From Cladophialophora immunda (lineage: Eukaryota; Ascomycota; Eurotiomycetes; Chaetothyriales; Herpotrichiellaceae): 64,000 bases of DNA. A model generated the notes under the pieces. That model did no database searches. It saw only the letters and a program-made list of their open reading frames with translations, and was not told the origin of the DNA. The stretch is taken from the NCBI RefSeq assembly GCF_000835495.1, contig NW_015622546.1, forward strand, positions 2,606,883 through 2,670,882. The letters are read 5' to 3'. The translations under genes and the position numbers were made by a program. Numbering within the stretch: position 1 is the first letter of the stretch; every line of letters starts with the position of its first letter. Positions 1 to 11,223 of the stretch are shown piece by piece.

Positions 1-523
1 CTTACCTGTACAACAGGGGCATCCGCGGCAACCGTGGTACCTGAGAAAGGTAGAGGAAGGTCTGCCAAACACTGAGCCTTGAGAGCTTCACACAGTAATT
101 GTTTCCATTTCAGGCCAGCTTGGATATATACTTGCCCTTTTCATCGACGCCCGGATAAGGGGTGAGTTCTGGCCGGCATTCTATACGACGATCTCGTTTT
201 GAAAGCAGATCGAGGTGGGAAATCGCCGGCAAACCACGCTATTGCCGTGTAGAATCTGGGGAATCCGAAGCAGAGGGGGGTAGGAGTAAGCTTCGCTTAT
301 GTATTTCCTCGACACGCAAGATTCCCCATTCTTGTTTTCTGGGCAGCAACCGCCCGGTCCGTCGTGAGCGAAGAGGTTGCCTATCTTCGCAGATATTCCT
401 CACGGCATAAAAGACCAGTCAGCTGTGCTTGTTTGCTGCAACAAAGAAACCCTTCGTAACAGAGGCCAAACGGGGCCTTCCGGCTGGTCGAAGGGAGGTA
501 CTGGCACAGCAACAGCCAACGAC
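1..523. other. Upstream region of the alpha/beta hydrolase gene
   Basis: No open frame here resembles a known protein. The core TGGGGA occurs at 257-262 and, inverted, at 323-328. The extreme left edge, read on the minus strand, ends in CAG followed by GTAAG, which could be an exon end of a gene lying to the left, but too little sequence is present to call it. Confidence 0.4.
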
Positions 524-1845
524 ATGTCTTCACCAGCCATCCTTCCCGACGGCCCATACTGTCGAAACTACTTCTTCGTTGGCGGCGAGTACGTGGCGGA
601 TGACTCCAAATTCGGCGGATGCATCATGAAAGGCCAAACGTACGTCGAACACCTGGTCCCAATCCATGGAGTGCGACGTCGGTTCCCCCTGATCTTCGTC
701 CACGGAGGAGGCCAAAGTGGACTGGTGAGTGGTGATTTCACACGAACACCCCCCCCCCCCCCAAAACGAGTTTTCTCAATAGAAGTGGCTAATTTCTAGG
801 GGGGGCGCGCACACACAGAACTGGCTGCACACGCCGGACGACCGTCCGGGATGGGCGTCGTATTTCCTGGACCAGGGGTTTGCCGTCTACATCATGGACA
901 CGCCGTCCAGGGGCAGGTCCGCTCCCGATTTCCGGGAGCATCACACGACGTACTCGACCGGGTTTGTCGAGCAGTGGTTTACCTCGCCGTCGCCTTCGTC
1001 GCAGTGGCCCCAGGCGGCGTTGCACACCCAATGGCCCGGTGTAAGTGGAAGCGTCCCTCAACCAGATCCAAGCTTTAGTTTAGTAGCTGCGTCGGTTTTC
1101 CGCTGTCTCGTGTCGAGGAAGCAAGACAATATAACGACTACTTGTTCCTACACCGCTTGACTAACGCCGTTACCAGACCGGGCGTCGGGGTGACCCGATC
1201 TTTGATGCCTTCTATTCCACCACGTACCCCAGCGTCACCGATCTATGCGCATATCAGGAAGCCCAGAAACAGGCGATCGTGGCACTCCTCAGGCGAATTG
1301 GAAGTCCCAGCATCCTGGTGACACACTCTCAAGGCGCCCCGGGAGGCTGGCTCGCCGCCGATGCATGCCAGCAACTTGTGAGCGCCATCGTCGCCGTGGA
1401 GCCCAACGGTCCTCCGTTCGCCGGCACGCATCCCCATAACGGCGAGCCGGCGAGGAAGTGGGGACTGGCAGACGTCCCCATCGAATACTCGCCTCCAGTC
1501 ACGGCCGTCTCGGAGTTGGATTTGGTCACGATTCCCTCCTCAGAGCCGGGCAGAGACCCCACGGTGCTCCAGAGCGAAGGGGACGGACGCGTCATCCGCA
1601 AACTGAAGAATCTCCAGCAGATCCCCGTCCTGGTCGAGGTCGGCGAGGCCAGCTACCACGCCCCGTACGACCACGCCACGGTGGCCTATCTCCGCCAGGC
1701 TGGGGTCCCCTGCGACTTCATCAGGCTGGAGGAGTTGGGCATCAAAGGCAACGGACACATGCAGATGCTGGAGCTCAATAACCTGGAAATTGCCAAGGTG
1801 CTGGACAACTGGATTCAGGCTAAGGTGGAGAGTAGTAATTCATGA
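524..1845 (+). CDS. Alpha/beta hydrolase (esterase-like), 363 aa, three exons
   Basis: Exons 524-724, 819-1040 and 1177-1845 join in phase 0 and give 363 residues. The protein has an oxyanion-hole motif HGGGQSG just before intron 1, then a stretch typical of fungal esterase-like hydrolases (NWL.TPD.RPGWA..FL). The nucleophile elbow is THSQGAPGGW early in exon 3, and the presumed catalytic histidine is in NGHMQMLE near the end; the acidic member of the triad is less certain. No signal peptide is evident, so a cytosolic enzyme is likely. Substrate is not readable. Intron 1 contains a 14-base C run and its acceptor at 816-818 is the one that keeps the frame (an AG at 798-799 does not); intron 2 has a clear CTAAC branch site. 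The gene lies beside the C2H2 regulator, convergent with it, and could belong to the same functional group as the PurE/QPRT genes. Confidence 0.85.
749..762. repeat. Poly-C run (14 bases) inside intron 1 of the hydrolase gene
   Basis: Fourteen consecutive C residues lie between the donor at 725 and the acceptor at 818. The run is intronic, so length variation would not affect the protein. Confidence 0.9.
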
Positions 1846-2647
1846 TGCTTTCCCAAGCTTCAACTTGGGGAAGAAGGTCCTCTATTGGCTTCATCTAGAC
1901 AGAGGTGGCATGTTTCGTCATGATGGGGGCAAAGAGTGGGAAAGATAGATATACGCTGGAGAAGACGATCGATGAAGAGCTAGAACCTCAACTTTCGACT
2001 TATTGTCGTCTTTTCACAATGCCAGCAGCTAGTTGCACGAGGCAAACAGCGTGATGCGTTTGGAGACCAGCCAGTCCATCCTTAACCCGCCACACTCGAG
2101 GGAATTGGGACTGGTGGTGTTCGGCACCCACTTTTGGGCCCCATTCCTGAGGCGCAACGACGACTTTCTCCACTCGGCCCAGCAGTGGTTCTTCGTCGGT
2201 TGCCCGGCGTCTGTGACGTAGACTCGTCGAATGTATCCAGTCGTCGTCCATTCTGCGAGCGTGGGGTTCGAGCACCTAGTCTTTTTGGTAACTGGGACAA
2301 TATCTCGACTGGTTGGCGGCAATGGAAATGGACATTGGGGAAGCATTCGTGGAGTGGGATGGGATGTTTGAGGGTGGGGATCTTGGAGTGTGTGCCTCCC
2401 ATTATTTCTCTAGTCCACTACTACTGGGGTCAAGGACAACAACGCCCACGCCATGTCTTTGGGTCCAGCTGAGCAGTTCATGCGGGCTTGAAGAGCATTT
2501 GTGCCAAAGCTGCCCAAAAACGTTGGTCGAGCCTTCTATCCACCGGAATGGCGGCATGTCTACGTTAAGAATCGACGAGCCCGTGGAAGAGAGGGAAGAA
2601 TCAAGACTGTATGGACTTTTCCAAACACGGCAGTGAAGAATGCCTAT
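1846..2647. other. Convergent 3' intergenic region
   Basis: This stretch lies between the tail of the hydrolase gene and the tail of the C2H2 regulator. Open frames up to about 110 codons exist on both strands but none has recognisable domain content. Three TGGGGA cores occur here, which shows that this hexamer is not rare in the neighbourhood. Confidence 0.4.
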
Positions 2648-5600
2648 TTATTCATCGGCGACCCCTTCGTACTCGTCGGCCATGCGTTCCGGCACGAGGT
2701 CCTTGAGCAGCTTGATCCCTTCTTGGATCACGATCCACCGGATCCGGCTCAGCCGTTCGGCCATGACGGTGGTCAGCCCGGACGTCGAGTACTTGCCGAG
2801 CAGGCGCGAGAGACGCTCGGGCATCACGCTCGTCATGCTGCTGACCAGGACCTTCATCTCCGTCTCGGCCTGCCACCGCGTGGAACCGTCCGAATTCGTC
2901 CTCGCCGCGGCGGACGTCGCGGGGGACCTGTCCTGTCTTTCGCCGGCGAGTTGCTGGCGGGGGGCCGTCGTGACGTCCACCACGGTCAGGGAGTGGAACG
3001 CCCAGCAGATGAGGGTCGAGATGTAGAGCCGGAACGGATAGAAGAAGGTGTGTTGGACGTCGAAGGTTTCCAGGTTGAAGACGCTGTCGCGGAGCAAGTG
3101 CGCGGCGTGCCAGACCGCTTTCACCGCCGGGGACGACCCGCGAGCCTGGGCCCATTCTTTGACGTTGCCTTGGGCTCTGATGTAATCCGCGCGTGTGACC
3201 CGGCGACCCATGGAGCGCCGGGCCCCCGCGTAGATCTGGAGGTCTACAATGTCGACGTTCAGAGTGATATGGGCGGTGTGATAAACGGCGTTGGCCGCGG
3301 TTCGGAAGCGCGCGAAATGGGCTCGCCTCGAGTGGCTTTCGTCAAAGGACACCATCTTCAGGCAGTAGGTGTCGAAGTCGACTTTCCACGCGTCGTACGC
3401 GGCAATGAGTTGTTCCCGCCATTTTGACGTGTCCAAATAGCCGGTCTGATGCATCAGTCCTGCGAGAATTTAGTAAAACTCGACGGCCCGCTCACTTCCA
3501 CCACTTACCCGACGCCATTTGGTCTACATGCTTCATTTCGCACTGGATAGATATGAGTCCATTGAGGACTAGAAGTAGAGGGAAGGCATCAAGGTCAGGG
3601 ATCTTCAATCCCGATTCAAGATCCAGATACGCTGTCAGGACCGATTGGAAGGGGAGTAAAGACTCCTCGCTTGCGTACTTCCACCACTCTTCGGCAGACG
3701 TCGCCTCCCAGGCCGAGCGGCTGCAGGGCAGGGCGGTGCGGATTTCGAAGGTGGACAGTGACAGCGGTTGGGAAAAGAGGGCGGCGTTCTGAGTGTCCCA
3801 AAAGAGGCAAAGGAAAGCAACCCTGCGGTCTGTTAGCACCTCATTCTGGCCTGCATGGATCTTGGATTCACCTCTTTTGGAGCTCGACACCAATCGCCCG
3901 GCGCCAGTTAGACTCAAGAAGCTCGGGTTTATCAATCACTCTTGGTTGTTGCACAGTCAGGCATTCGCTTCGTCTGATTAGACTGTCATGGATTGGTCAG
4001 CACTGTGTCCTCTCTCAGGTGGGTTGAAGCGTACTTGACAAGGAGACCATGAAATACAAACGCCGTGTCATGTTGTCTTTGTCCTAAGGGTTGTCCATAG
4101 CGTTAGTCGGTAGCTCGGTTATGGATAAGAGCAGCACTCGAACTTCTCGCCGCATATAAGATGTCTTCATAGTGGCGTCTTGACTTACCGATGCATTCAA
4201 GCAAGAATACTGTTTGGATCATCCAAAGCTCTGGTGTCACGGAAAACGCCACCCGATGGAACACTTCGGCCCTCAAAGCATCGTACATGCGGTCGGCAAA
4301 GGTCTCAATACTATTGTCGCTGAAAGTAGCACCCAGCAAAACCACGGCGGCCAGAAGGAGAGTTTCCGTCCGAGATGGGTCGAAAGTGGCCAGATGCAGG
4401 AGTGGATAAGAAGCATTGAAACATGAAAAGAATAGTTCGAGGTAGTTTTGCATGGCAGCGTGGGACAAGAGTGACTGGTATCTTCTGGTGTCGGCGCTCT
4501 CATCAGTTGACCTGGTTTCGGCACGGTGCAACAAGCACAGTATCCTTTGGTGCGAGCCGTCATCCAGCGGAGGCGTATGCGTGTCCGGGCGACTGGGAAG
4601 ACTACCCGGGCTTGACACAGAGTATGAGCTGTCTCTTTGAGATCGTGGGATCTGCTCCGATCGTTCTTGCTCCTTGTCCCTCGTAGACCCTGGACTTGTC
4701 AAAGCAGATATCGAAGACCCGGTCTCCCAGAACGAATCTAGGGTTGGAACAAGTTCAGATGGAGCCGGCGCCCTCATAGTACTTGTATCGATTCCGAGGG
4801 TGGCCGAAGTCTTGCCCTGGTTCTCCACTGCATCTGTCGAGTTTCGTCGCAGCGGTTGACCGTGCTGCGATTGTACCAACATTGATTCGCTTCCTGTATT
4901 GGGTGGCATGCTGAATAATTCACCTGATGAAGGATTCGTCCTTTCGTGGGACATGTTCTGTTGACCTGGTGGTGGGTTGAGATTCGCGGTGACTGAGAAA
5001 TTCCCAAACTCTGATTGTTCGGGATTGGGCATCATGGTGGCATTTGGATCGATGAACCAGTCGAGACTGGTCACCGGCGCGAATGGTTCATGGTAAGAGG
5101 TTGTCGCTGCGGTGTACTGGTCAGTTCTATTCGTTCCTCGTGAACACAGCGATCTCCTACTAGTGTTTTGGCTCGGGCCTTCATCAAGAGGAGCATCGAC
5201 TTGCATCTCCAGATCATCTGCTGGGAAGTCCCAGGATGACCGAGCCATAAATTCGAACATGTCAAATCCTAGTGCGGTTTCGATCAAGCCTTGATTTTGA
5301 GGGAATGCTTCAGCCTCCAGACTTTGGGAAATAGCCGAGTCGACTCCGGACTTGGACCTCGAGGGAGAGGCCCTCTCAGCATCGATCGATCTTGGGGAAT
5401 TCAGGCAGCTCATGAACATGGGCATCTGTGCACTTTGCTGGGCGAAGTCGAGGGATTGCATCCTCAACCACTGTCTGCGCAAATAGCTGTGGGACGGCCG
5501 CTCTCGCACGATATTCCCGTTAGCATCACGCCAAAGCCTCTTTCGACTCTCGACAATGCCGAGCCCTTCACCCCCAGCCTCTTCGTCCTTCTGGCGATGT

Positions 5601-5850
5601 CGCGCCACGTGTCGGTCTGAGTGTGACAGTCAAATTAGCCCTACCATCCACGACCAACAGGGCCGCGTGGCGGAGGTGATGGGGTTAGCTTACCCAGGAG
5701 GTCGGGTCTCTTGAAGTGCAAACGGCATCGCGGGCAGGTGTAGTCGCCATCGCCATGATTCAACATATGACGCCGAAGATGGTCCGCGCGTGTGAAGCCT
5801 TTCTGGCACGCATCATTGGGGCAGACGAATCTCTTGGGCTTAGTACTCAT
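2648..5850 (-). CDS. C2H2 zinc-finger transcription factor with fungal-specific regulatory domain, 956 aa, six exons
   Basis: Exons on the minus strand are 5850-5694, 5616-4189, 4083-4035, 3982-3872, 3822-3509 and 3459-2648; all junctions keep frame and give 956 residues. Two C2H2 fingers open the protein: C10/C15/H28/H32 and C39/C42/H55/H59, the second split by intron 1. A long serine/proline-rich linker follows, then the fungal-specific transcription-factor domain (Fungal_trans type) from about residue 430, with the familiar block LWMIQTVFLLECIG and, after several small exons, VAFLCLFWDTQ. It is probably a nuclear, DNA-binding pathway regulator. This architecture is shared with the Aspergillus nicotinate regulator HxnR and many others, so orthology cannot be assigned. 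It sits immediately upstream of the PurE gene on the same strand and is the obvious candidate regulator of that group. Confidence 0.92.
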
Positions 5851-6665
5851 GGTCGATGTCCATGGGGTATGCAGGCAACAGGGGGGCTACCCAGGGCTGC
5901 ACGTGAGACCATCACCAGTGTTTGGAAAATGGACAAATGCTATGAAATCAAGGAGCTCAGTCGATCGGAAAGAGTGCAACGCTGCATGCCCAGAGATATC
6001 GCAGGCCGACCTAGCGCCAGGCACGCCGCAGGGAGGGGATGGGCCAATGCAATCAATATCAGAGCCCGTCGTCAGATAAACCACACAGGGACCTCGGCCG
6101 GGCCAGCCATTGGCATCCTCTCCGTGGCACCGGTGTCGCCTAGCTTTCGAGCCGGTTGCCCACCCTTATCGGTCACGGACAGAGCTAGCCGCAGTTGTAG
6201 ACGGCGCTGGGCCTTGGTCGCAATATAAAAGAGCGTCACTACCACTGATATTATTGCCCGATGACCCCAGAAACAATACAAGATGGATAGGAAGCAAAAA
6301 GAGCGGTATTGGCAAGCATTTGGGGACGGGCAACGCCGAAAGAGTTAGGGGCAGGTGACTGGGAGCGCAAGGATTCCGTCTGCCCCTCTACCAACCCGTC
6401 TGGTCCAAGCTGCTACAAGCGAAGACTGGGGTTGAGAAAGCTGGCGGTGTGGAAGCTGCCAAAGCTGGACCCTCAACATGCAGCGGCAGATCAGGTTATG
6501 CTATTCATGTCCACTGTGAAAGCCAAACACCTTTACAACGTGGATTACTTGCAAGAATACGAACATCATTTTCTCTCATCCATCCCGCACCTCCTTCGAT
6601 CCAAGAGATGACATAGTCGGGGTGCTACTGACAGAAGATGCTTTCAACCCAGAATCCACCACGCA
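5851..6665. other. Upstream region of the C2H2 regulator and 3' flank of the PurE gene
   Basis: The sequence should hold the regulator's promoter. A 100-codon frame at 6309-6611 on the plus strand shows no recognisable motif and I do not call it a gene. TGGGGA occurs at 6321-6326. Confidence 0.35.
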
Positions 6666-7271
6666 CTATGCGTCCAGCTTCTTGTACGTCGACCAGCCCT
6701 CCTCCTGCAGACGGCGCTCCTTGGCCATATTGTCATCATCCATTTTCTTGAGATGGTCAGCCACCCATTTCTGAGCCTTTTCGTCGCTGGTCCCCACGAT
6801 CCTAGCAGCCAAAATCGCCGCGTTGACACTGTTCGAGATCCCGACGGTAGCGACCGGGATGCCTCGAGGCATCGAGACGATACTGCACAAACTGTCAAGT
6901 CCGTCCAAGGCCATGGCCTTGACGGGGACACCGATGACGGGGAGCACCGTCTCCGATGCCAGCATCCCCGGAAGGTGGGCTGAGCCGCCGGCCGCCGCGA
7001 TGATGACCTTCAGCCCTCTTCCCGCAGCTCCCTTGGCGAAGTCCAGCATGTACTGGGGCGTCCGGTGAGCCGAAGTGATGTGGACCTCGTAAGGAATATC
7101 CATGGTGTCGAGAATCTCGATCCCGGGGCGCAAGGTCGCGAGATCGGTGTCCGAGCCCATGCAGACGGCAATCACAGCCTTGCGCTGTTCTGGCCCTCGA
7201 GACGGCATTAGCCAATGCGAGGCCAAGGGGAACGTAGACCTACCACCGCGGTACACTCTTGGGGCATCCAT
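6666..7271 (-). CDS. Stand-alone PurE-type AIR carboxylase / N5-CAIR mutase
   Basis: PurE-class enzymes convert aminoimidazole ribonucleotide, or its N5-carboxy form, into CAIR in purine synthesis. The unspliced frame has 201 residues and carries the PurE signatures GSD at 39-41, SAHRTP at 67-72 (histidine essential in the family), AGGSAHLPG at 94-102 and GLDSL at 124-128. It covers the whole PurE domain, yet there is no ATP-grasp PurK part, which in fungal Ade2 precedes PurE; the neighbouring sequence does not contain one. A probable 54-nt intron (7243-7190; GTAGGT donor, GCTAAT branch, CAG acceptor) is in frame and stop-free; removing it gives 183 residues, closer to the family size. No mitochondrial signal is obvious. 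The gene is divergent from the QPRT gene across a 530-bp promoter and follows the C2H2 regulator. It may be a pathway-specific paralogue; its substrate is not proven. Confidence 0.9.
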   Translation of the reverse strand: MDAPRVYRGGRSTFPLASHWLMPSRGPEQRKAVIAVCMGSDTDLATLRPGIEILDTMDIPYEVHITSAHRTPQYMLDFAKGAAGRGLKVIIAAAGGSAHLPGMLASETVLPVIGVPVKAMALDGLDSLCSIVSMPRGIPVATVGISNSVNAAILAARIVGTSDEKAQKWVADHLKKMDDDNMAKERRLQEEGWSTYKKLDA

Positions 7272-7801
7272 GTTCGAGGGTGATTTCTCTTGAGAACGGG
7301 AAGATGTTGTTCTCCGACGATTTTGGCTGGACTGCGAGGTTGTAAATGGGAAAGTGTGCGGCGATCACCGTCTCTCGCTTTCAAGCTGATTATGATCTCC
7401 TAGCCCTGGCCTTTTCTGGACGTGACACACCAACGGTGCTGTACTCGGTTAGGTCAGCGCATCAATCTTATATTACGCACTGACGCGCGATGCCCATTTT
7501 CCAGAGGTTGGCTGGTCGAGACCCCAATGTTTGGACCTGTCCACTACAGACATGGGGAGTTCCATACCGCGAGCGTGGATGGCAGGGCGCGACTCTTCTC
7601 GCGGATTCATCCGAACCAATAGTGGGGAGCAGCGACGCCACCCTTCTATGTTAAGCTAGAGGAAGCCTCTGGATTCTCAATTGCCCATGGCAGTCATAGA
7701 CACGCTTTCTGGACTCTACAGCGCCAGAATCTCATCATCAGAAGTATCACCCTGGCGAGCAACCCTGCCTCTCGCGAGTAAACCGATCACGCGGCGTCGA
7801 C
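7272..7801. promoter_or_regulatory. Shared bidirectional promoter of PurE and QPRT genes
   Basis: The two start codons face away from each other across 530 bp, so transcription must start on both strands from this region. It holds a CCAAT box at 7616-7620 and the heptamer TGGGGAG twice, at 7553-7559 and 7623-7629. The same heptamer recurs upstream of the transporter gene. Co-regulation of the two enzymes is an inference from this layout. Confidence 0.6.
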
Positions 7802-8755
7802 ATGGCTCTTGACTACGGCGACCTTGCGAACCTCATCCCGACGGGGCTTCCAGACAAGGTCCGAGGCTGGCTCGCCGAGGACACCCCTTCGTTCGACTAT
7901 GGCGGCTTCGTCGTGGGTGAGGACATCCGCACCGCGACCCTCTACCAGAAAGCCCCCGGCGTGGTCGCCGGCGTGCCCTTCGTGAATGAGATCTTCGCGC
8001 AGTGCGGATGCACTGTCGAGTGGTTCGTCAAGGACGGCGACGCTCTCGACCCCACGACCGTCGCGGGCGGGAAGATCAAGGCCGCCACGGTCCGGGGCCC
8101 GACGCGGAAGCTGCTCCTGGCGGAGCGGGTGGCCCTGAACACGCTGGCGCGCTGCTCGGGCGTAGCCACGTCGAGCCGCAAGCTGCTCAAGCTCGTGCGC
8201 GCCGCGGGCTACACGGGCATCGTGGCTGGGACGCGCAAGACCACGCCGGGCTTCCGCCTGGTCGAGAAGTACGGCATGCTGGTCGGCGGGGCGGACCAGC
8301 ACCGCATGGACCTGAGCAGCATGATCATGCTGAAGGACAACCACATCTGGGCCCGCGGCAGCATCACCGACGCGGTCCGCTCCGCCAAGGCCGTCGGCGG
8401 TTACGCCCTCAAGGTCGAGGTCGAGGTGGACAGCGAGGAGGGCGCCGACGAGGCCATCGCCGCCGGCGCCGACGTCGTCATGCTGGACAACTACGACGGG
8501 CCGGGCCTGCGGGTCGCCGCCCGGAACCTGAAGGAGAGGTGGGCGGGGAAGAAGTCGTTTCTTCTCGAGTGCAGCGGCGGGCTCACCCCGGCGAACGTGA
8601 GAGAATACGTGAACAACGGTAGGGCGGGCACTACTCCGAATTTAAGGGTGAAACGAAACGGTGCTGACTGGAAGGTAGACATTGACGTGATCTCCACGTC
8701 TGCCCTACACCAGGGGTGTCCCCATATCGACTTCTCCCTCAAGATTGATCACTAG
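7802..8755 (+). CDS. BNA6: Quinolinate phosphoribosyltransferase (nicotinate-nucleotide pyrophosphorylase, carboxylating)
   Basis: The enzyme condenses quinolinate with PRPP to give nicotinate mononucleotide and CO2, the entry step of de novo NAD synthesis. The sequence shows the N-terminal block [19 protein letters not shown] at 108-114, the substrate-binding AGTRKTTPG at 142-150, DQHR at 166-169, MLKDNH at 176-181 and the barrel end SALHQG...DFSLKI. A 60-nt stop-free insert at 8619-8678 (GTAGGG donor, GCTGAC branch, TAG acceptor) interrupts the conserved join [10 protein letters not shown]; spliced, exons 7802-8618 and 8679-8755 encode 297 residues, the usual length, whereas the unspliced frame is 317. 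Base composition is strongly GC-rich at third positions. Whether it is the cell's only QPRT or a second copy cannot be told from this window. Its divergent partner is the PurE gene. Confidence 0.95.
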   Translation: MALDYGDLANLIPTGLPDKVRGWLAEDTPSFDYGGFVVGEDIRTATLYQKAPGVVAGVPFVNEIFAQCGCTVEWFVKDGDALDPTTVAGGKIKAATVRGPTRKLLLAERVALNTLARCSGVATSSRKLLKLVRAAGYTGIVAGTRKTTPGFRLVEKYGMLVGGADQHRMDLSSMIMLKDNHIWARGSITDAVRSAKAVGGYALKVEVEVDSEEGADEAIAAGADVVMLDNYDGPGLRVAARNLKERWAGKKSFLLECSGGLTPANVREYVNNGRAGTTPNLRVKRNGADWKVDIDVISTSALHQGCPHIDFSLKIDH

Positions 8756-9271
8756 AATCGGGCTCCTCGCTGCCGCCCGGGTAGTGCCCTACGCCACGGT
8801 TGGCTGTAGGAGTGTCCATGGTGCAACCTCTGGAAATGAGCATGAGCTGGCTTGATGGCCCCATAGTGCGCAGTGCAGTGTATTTTACAGTTTCTCCCAG
8901 ATACAAGCAAGCTATCAAGTGGTAGTTGAAATTGCTAAACATCGACCCAAGGAGGAAGTATGGAATCAGAACGTCGCTCCCAAGGCTTAGGAGAAAGGGG
9001 CATAGATGCATGAAACTCTCAGTAAGCATTTTTGGACGGCGCACAAGAAACTGTCGAACTCGCCTTGCCAAAAATACCCCTTAAGAAGACCTCAAAGACA
9101 TTGATAATACTCCAATCAGATTTCAAACGGGAACTAATGTATTGTGTTGCCCCCTTAGACGTGGTCGAGAAGCCAACGAGCAGCTCTTTTGCACCAACAA
9201 ATACCCAGGTAGCAAGTTACAGACGACAACAACCTTGCCCTACATCTAGCAACGGAGGTACCCGAGGCTTC
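8756..9271. other. Convergent region between QPRT and transporter genes
   Basis: Both neighbouring genes end toward this stretch. It is comparatively AT-rich and holds no recognisable coding sequence; it presumably contains the two transcription-termination regions. Confidence 0.4.
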
Positions 9272-11223
9272 TCACAGCACGTATCTGAAGTCAGGGTTTT
9301 GCTCCATTCCCCGGACCGACATCTTCTTCCCGCTGTCAAGTTGCTGGTTGACCCGCCGGTAATAGAACCAGGCAAAGCTGGCCGCCAGGAGCATGCCGCC
9401 CTGGAAGCAACCGGAAACTATCAGGGCTGGCCGATACACCTGTGTCACAGGGATTAGCTCTGAGCAAGTCGCCGGAGAGACAGGGGATCCAATGTAGGCA
9501 ACGCGGTCTGCACGTATGGGGTTAAAAGGCTTACTGGAGCGTCCTGGCTTCTGAAGGCGTAGGACGAGATGATCCCGGCAATGTTTTGCAGCCCGGAGAG
9601 CAGACCTAGAGTGGTTGCACGGGCCGAATTTGACGTGATATTGCTGGTCGCCCACGCCGGAACCAACACAGCGGGCGTAAATGTCTAGGATCAGTGAGTA
9701 AGTAGTTTGACACGCCATGGCTCTGGGAAGGGCGAGTATTAGGAACTTACGCCAAATGTCAACAGAAATGTGAAAAAGTAGCCCACTCCTGCCTTGTGGA
9801 CAAGATCCACCGACCCCAGGCAGATGAATCCGATCATAGATGTCCCCATCGTGATCACCGACCAGATTCCTCGAGCCTGAAACCGGTCAGAAATCCAGCA
9901 GACGACGACAATCCACACGGCTCCGTTGAGATTGGGTGCTATTGTGAAGAGATTGGCCTGGACGGTGTCTGGCTTCAATCGCTTGATCAGGGTCTACCCG
10001 AAGCTCAGTCAGTTGAGGGACCACTGGTTGTGTAAAGGAACTTACGGGCAAGAAATTGGAGAGGGTGGCCATTGCGACTCCGTAACACAGCGACATAGCC
10101 CCGAACATCCACGTATGCCAATTCAACAACGGCTTCAGGGCCGCGGACCAGGAGAATTTGATCGGCTCGATTTCAAACTCCCTCTGCAGCCGAAGTGCGC
10201 CCAAGTCCTTCTCTTCCTGACTAAAATATTTGGAGGCTGCCAGACTTCGAGGCAGGATCAGGAATGCCAGGACGGAGAGGAAAACCGTCAGGCTGCCCTC
10301 GATAATGAAAAGATATTGCCAGTTCTGCATTCGTGGTTAATGGCTGACTCAACGATTGGCCCGGCAGGGAACACCTTACATGGAGTTTTCGATGCCACTG
10401 GAAGACACTGTGACGATGGGTTAGTGCCAACGAAGGATATTTCCACATGGTTTGGTTGAGTCACACCTGTACGCGATCAATCCGGAGAAAGCGTTTGCCA
10501 CAAATCCCATCATGTAGAACAACGAAATTCTCTTAGCAACTAAGCGCTGGTTAGAATCGGGCGTCAAAGGTTGTCAAGTTATGCCTTACTTTCATGGCGA
10601 GTGTAGAACATTGACAGGTAGTAGATGGCCGAAGGGAACTAATAATAACGTCAGTGACCGAATCCAACAGTCAATCATGAGGGTACAGGTGCAGGGAGAC
10701 ATACAAACCCGGCCTCCACGACGCCTAACAGGATTCTTGTGGTAGCAATGCCGCCAAAGTTCTTGGATGCAGCAGCCCCAATGGACACTGCACCCCAGCC
10801 AAACATGAGGATCGGGATGACGACGGCCGGGCTGAAGCGTTTCGCCAGAATGGTGGTGGGGATGTTCAGGAGACCGTAGGGAATGTAGAACAGCGTCAGG
10901 ACCAAGGAGTACTGGTTGGTGCCAAAGTGAAGGTCCTTTTCGATGCCGTCGGTCTTTGCGTTGCCCAGGTTGGCTCGGTCGAGGCTGTTGGTGAAGTAGA
11001 TCATCGCCAGCACGGGCAAGATGATCAAGTCAAGCTTCCATAACAGCCCTAAGCGACATTAGCTCGAGTGTGTCTCCCGAGGGCGTCAATATCTCTTCGT
11101 ACTCTTCTTCACGCCGGAGTCCGGCAAGTCTTCAAGCTCCCCGGGGAGGCTCCCAACCCGCGTCAACGGGATGTCAGTGGTCTTGGTAGTGGGCATTTGG
11201 GATGGTTTGACGTCTTCAATCAT
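9272..11223 (-). CDS. MFS transporter, anion:cation symporter (allantoate/nicotinate permease-like) family, 484 aa, nine exons
   Basis: Minus-strand exons are 11223-11103, 11048-10705, 10638-10590, 10539-10467, 10407-10380, 10324-10046, 9993-9751, 9684-9535 and 9439-9272; all phases agree and give 484 residues. The first helix block LIILPVLAMIYFTNSLDRANLGNA with the SLDRANLGNAK segment, the second FYIPYGLLNIPT, and the later block NWQYLFIIEGSLTV are typical of the Dal5/Tna1-type anion:cation symporter family, which imports carboxylates such as allantoate, nicotinate and other organic acids. It should be a plasma-membrane protein with 12 helices. The ATG at 11223 was chosen as the outermost; an in-frame ATG at 11196 would remove nine residues. 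Proximity to QPRT makes a pyridine carboxylate a reasonable but unproven substrate. Confidence 0.92.

Noticed and set aside
1..100. Possible terminal exon-donor of a minus-strand gene at the left edge (CAG then GTAAG)
   Set aside because: Only one splice-like sequence and a few codons are visible; no protein family can be recognised.
2501..3427. Plus-strand frame of 308 codons
   Set aside because: It is antisense to the last exon of the C2H2 regulator, whose minus-strand frame joins correctly with five other exons and matches the family.
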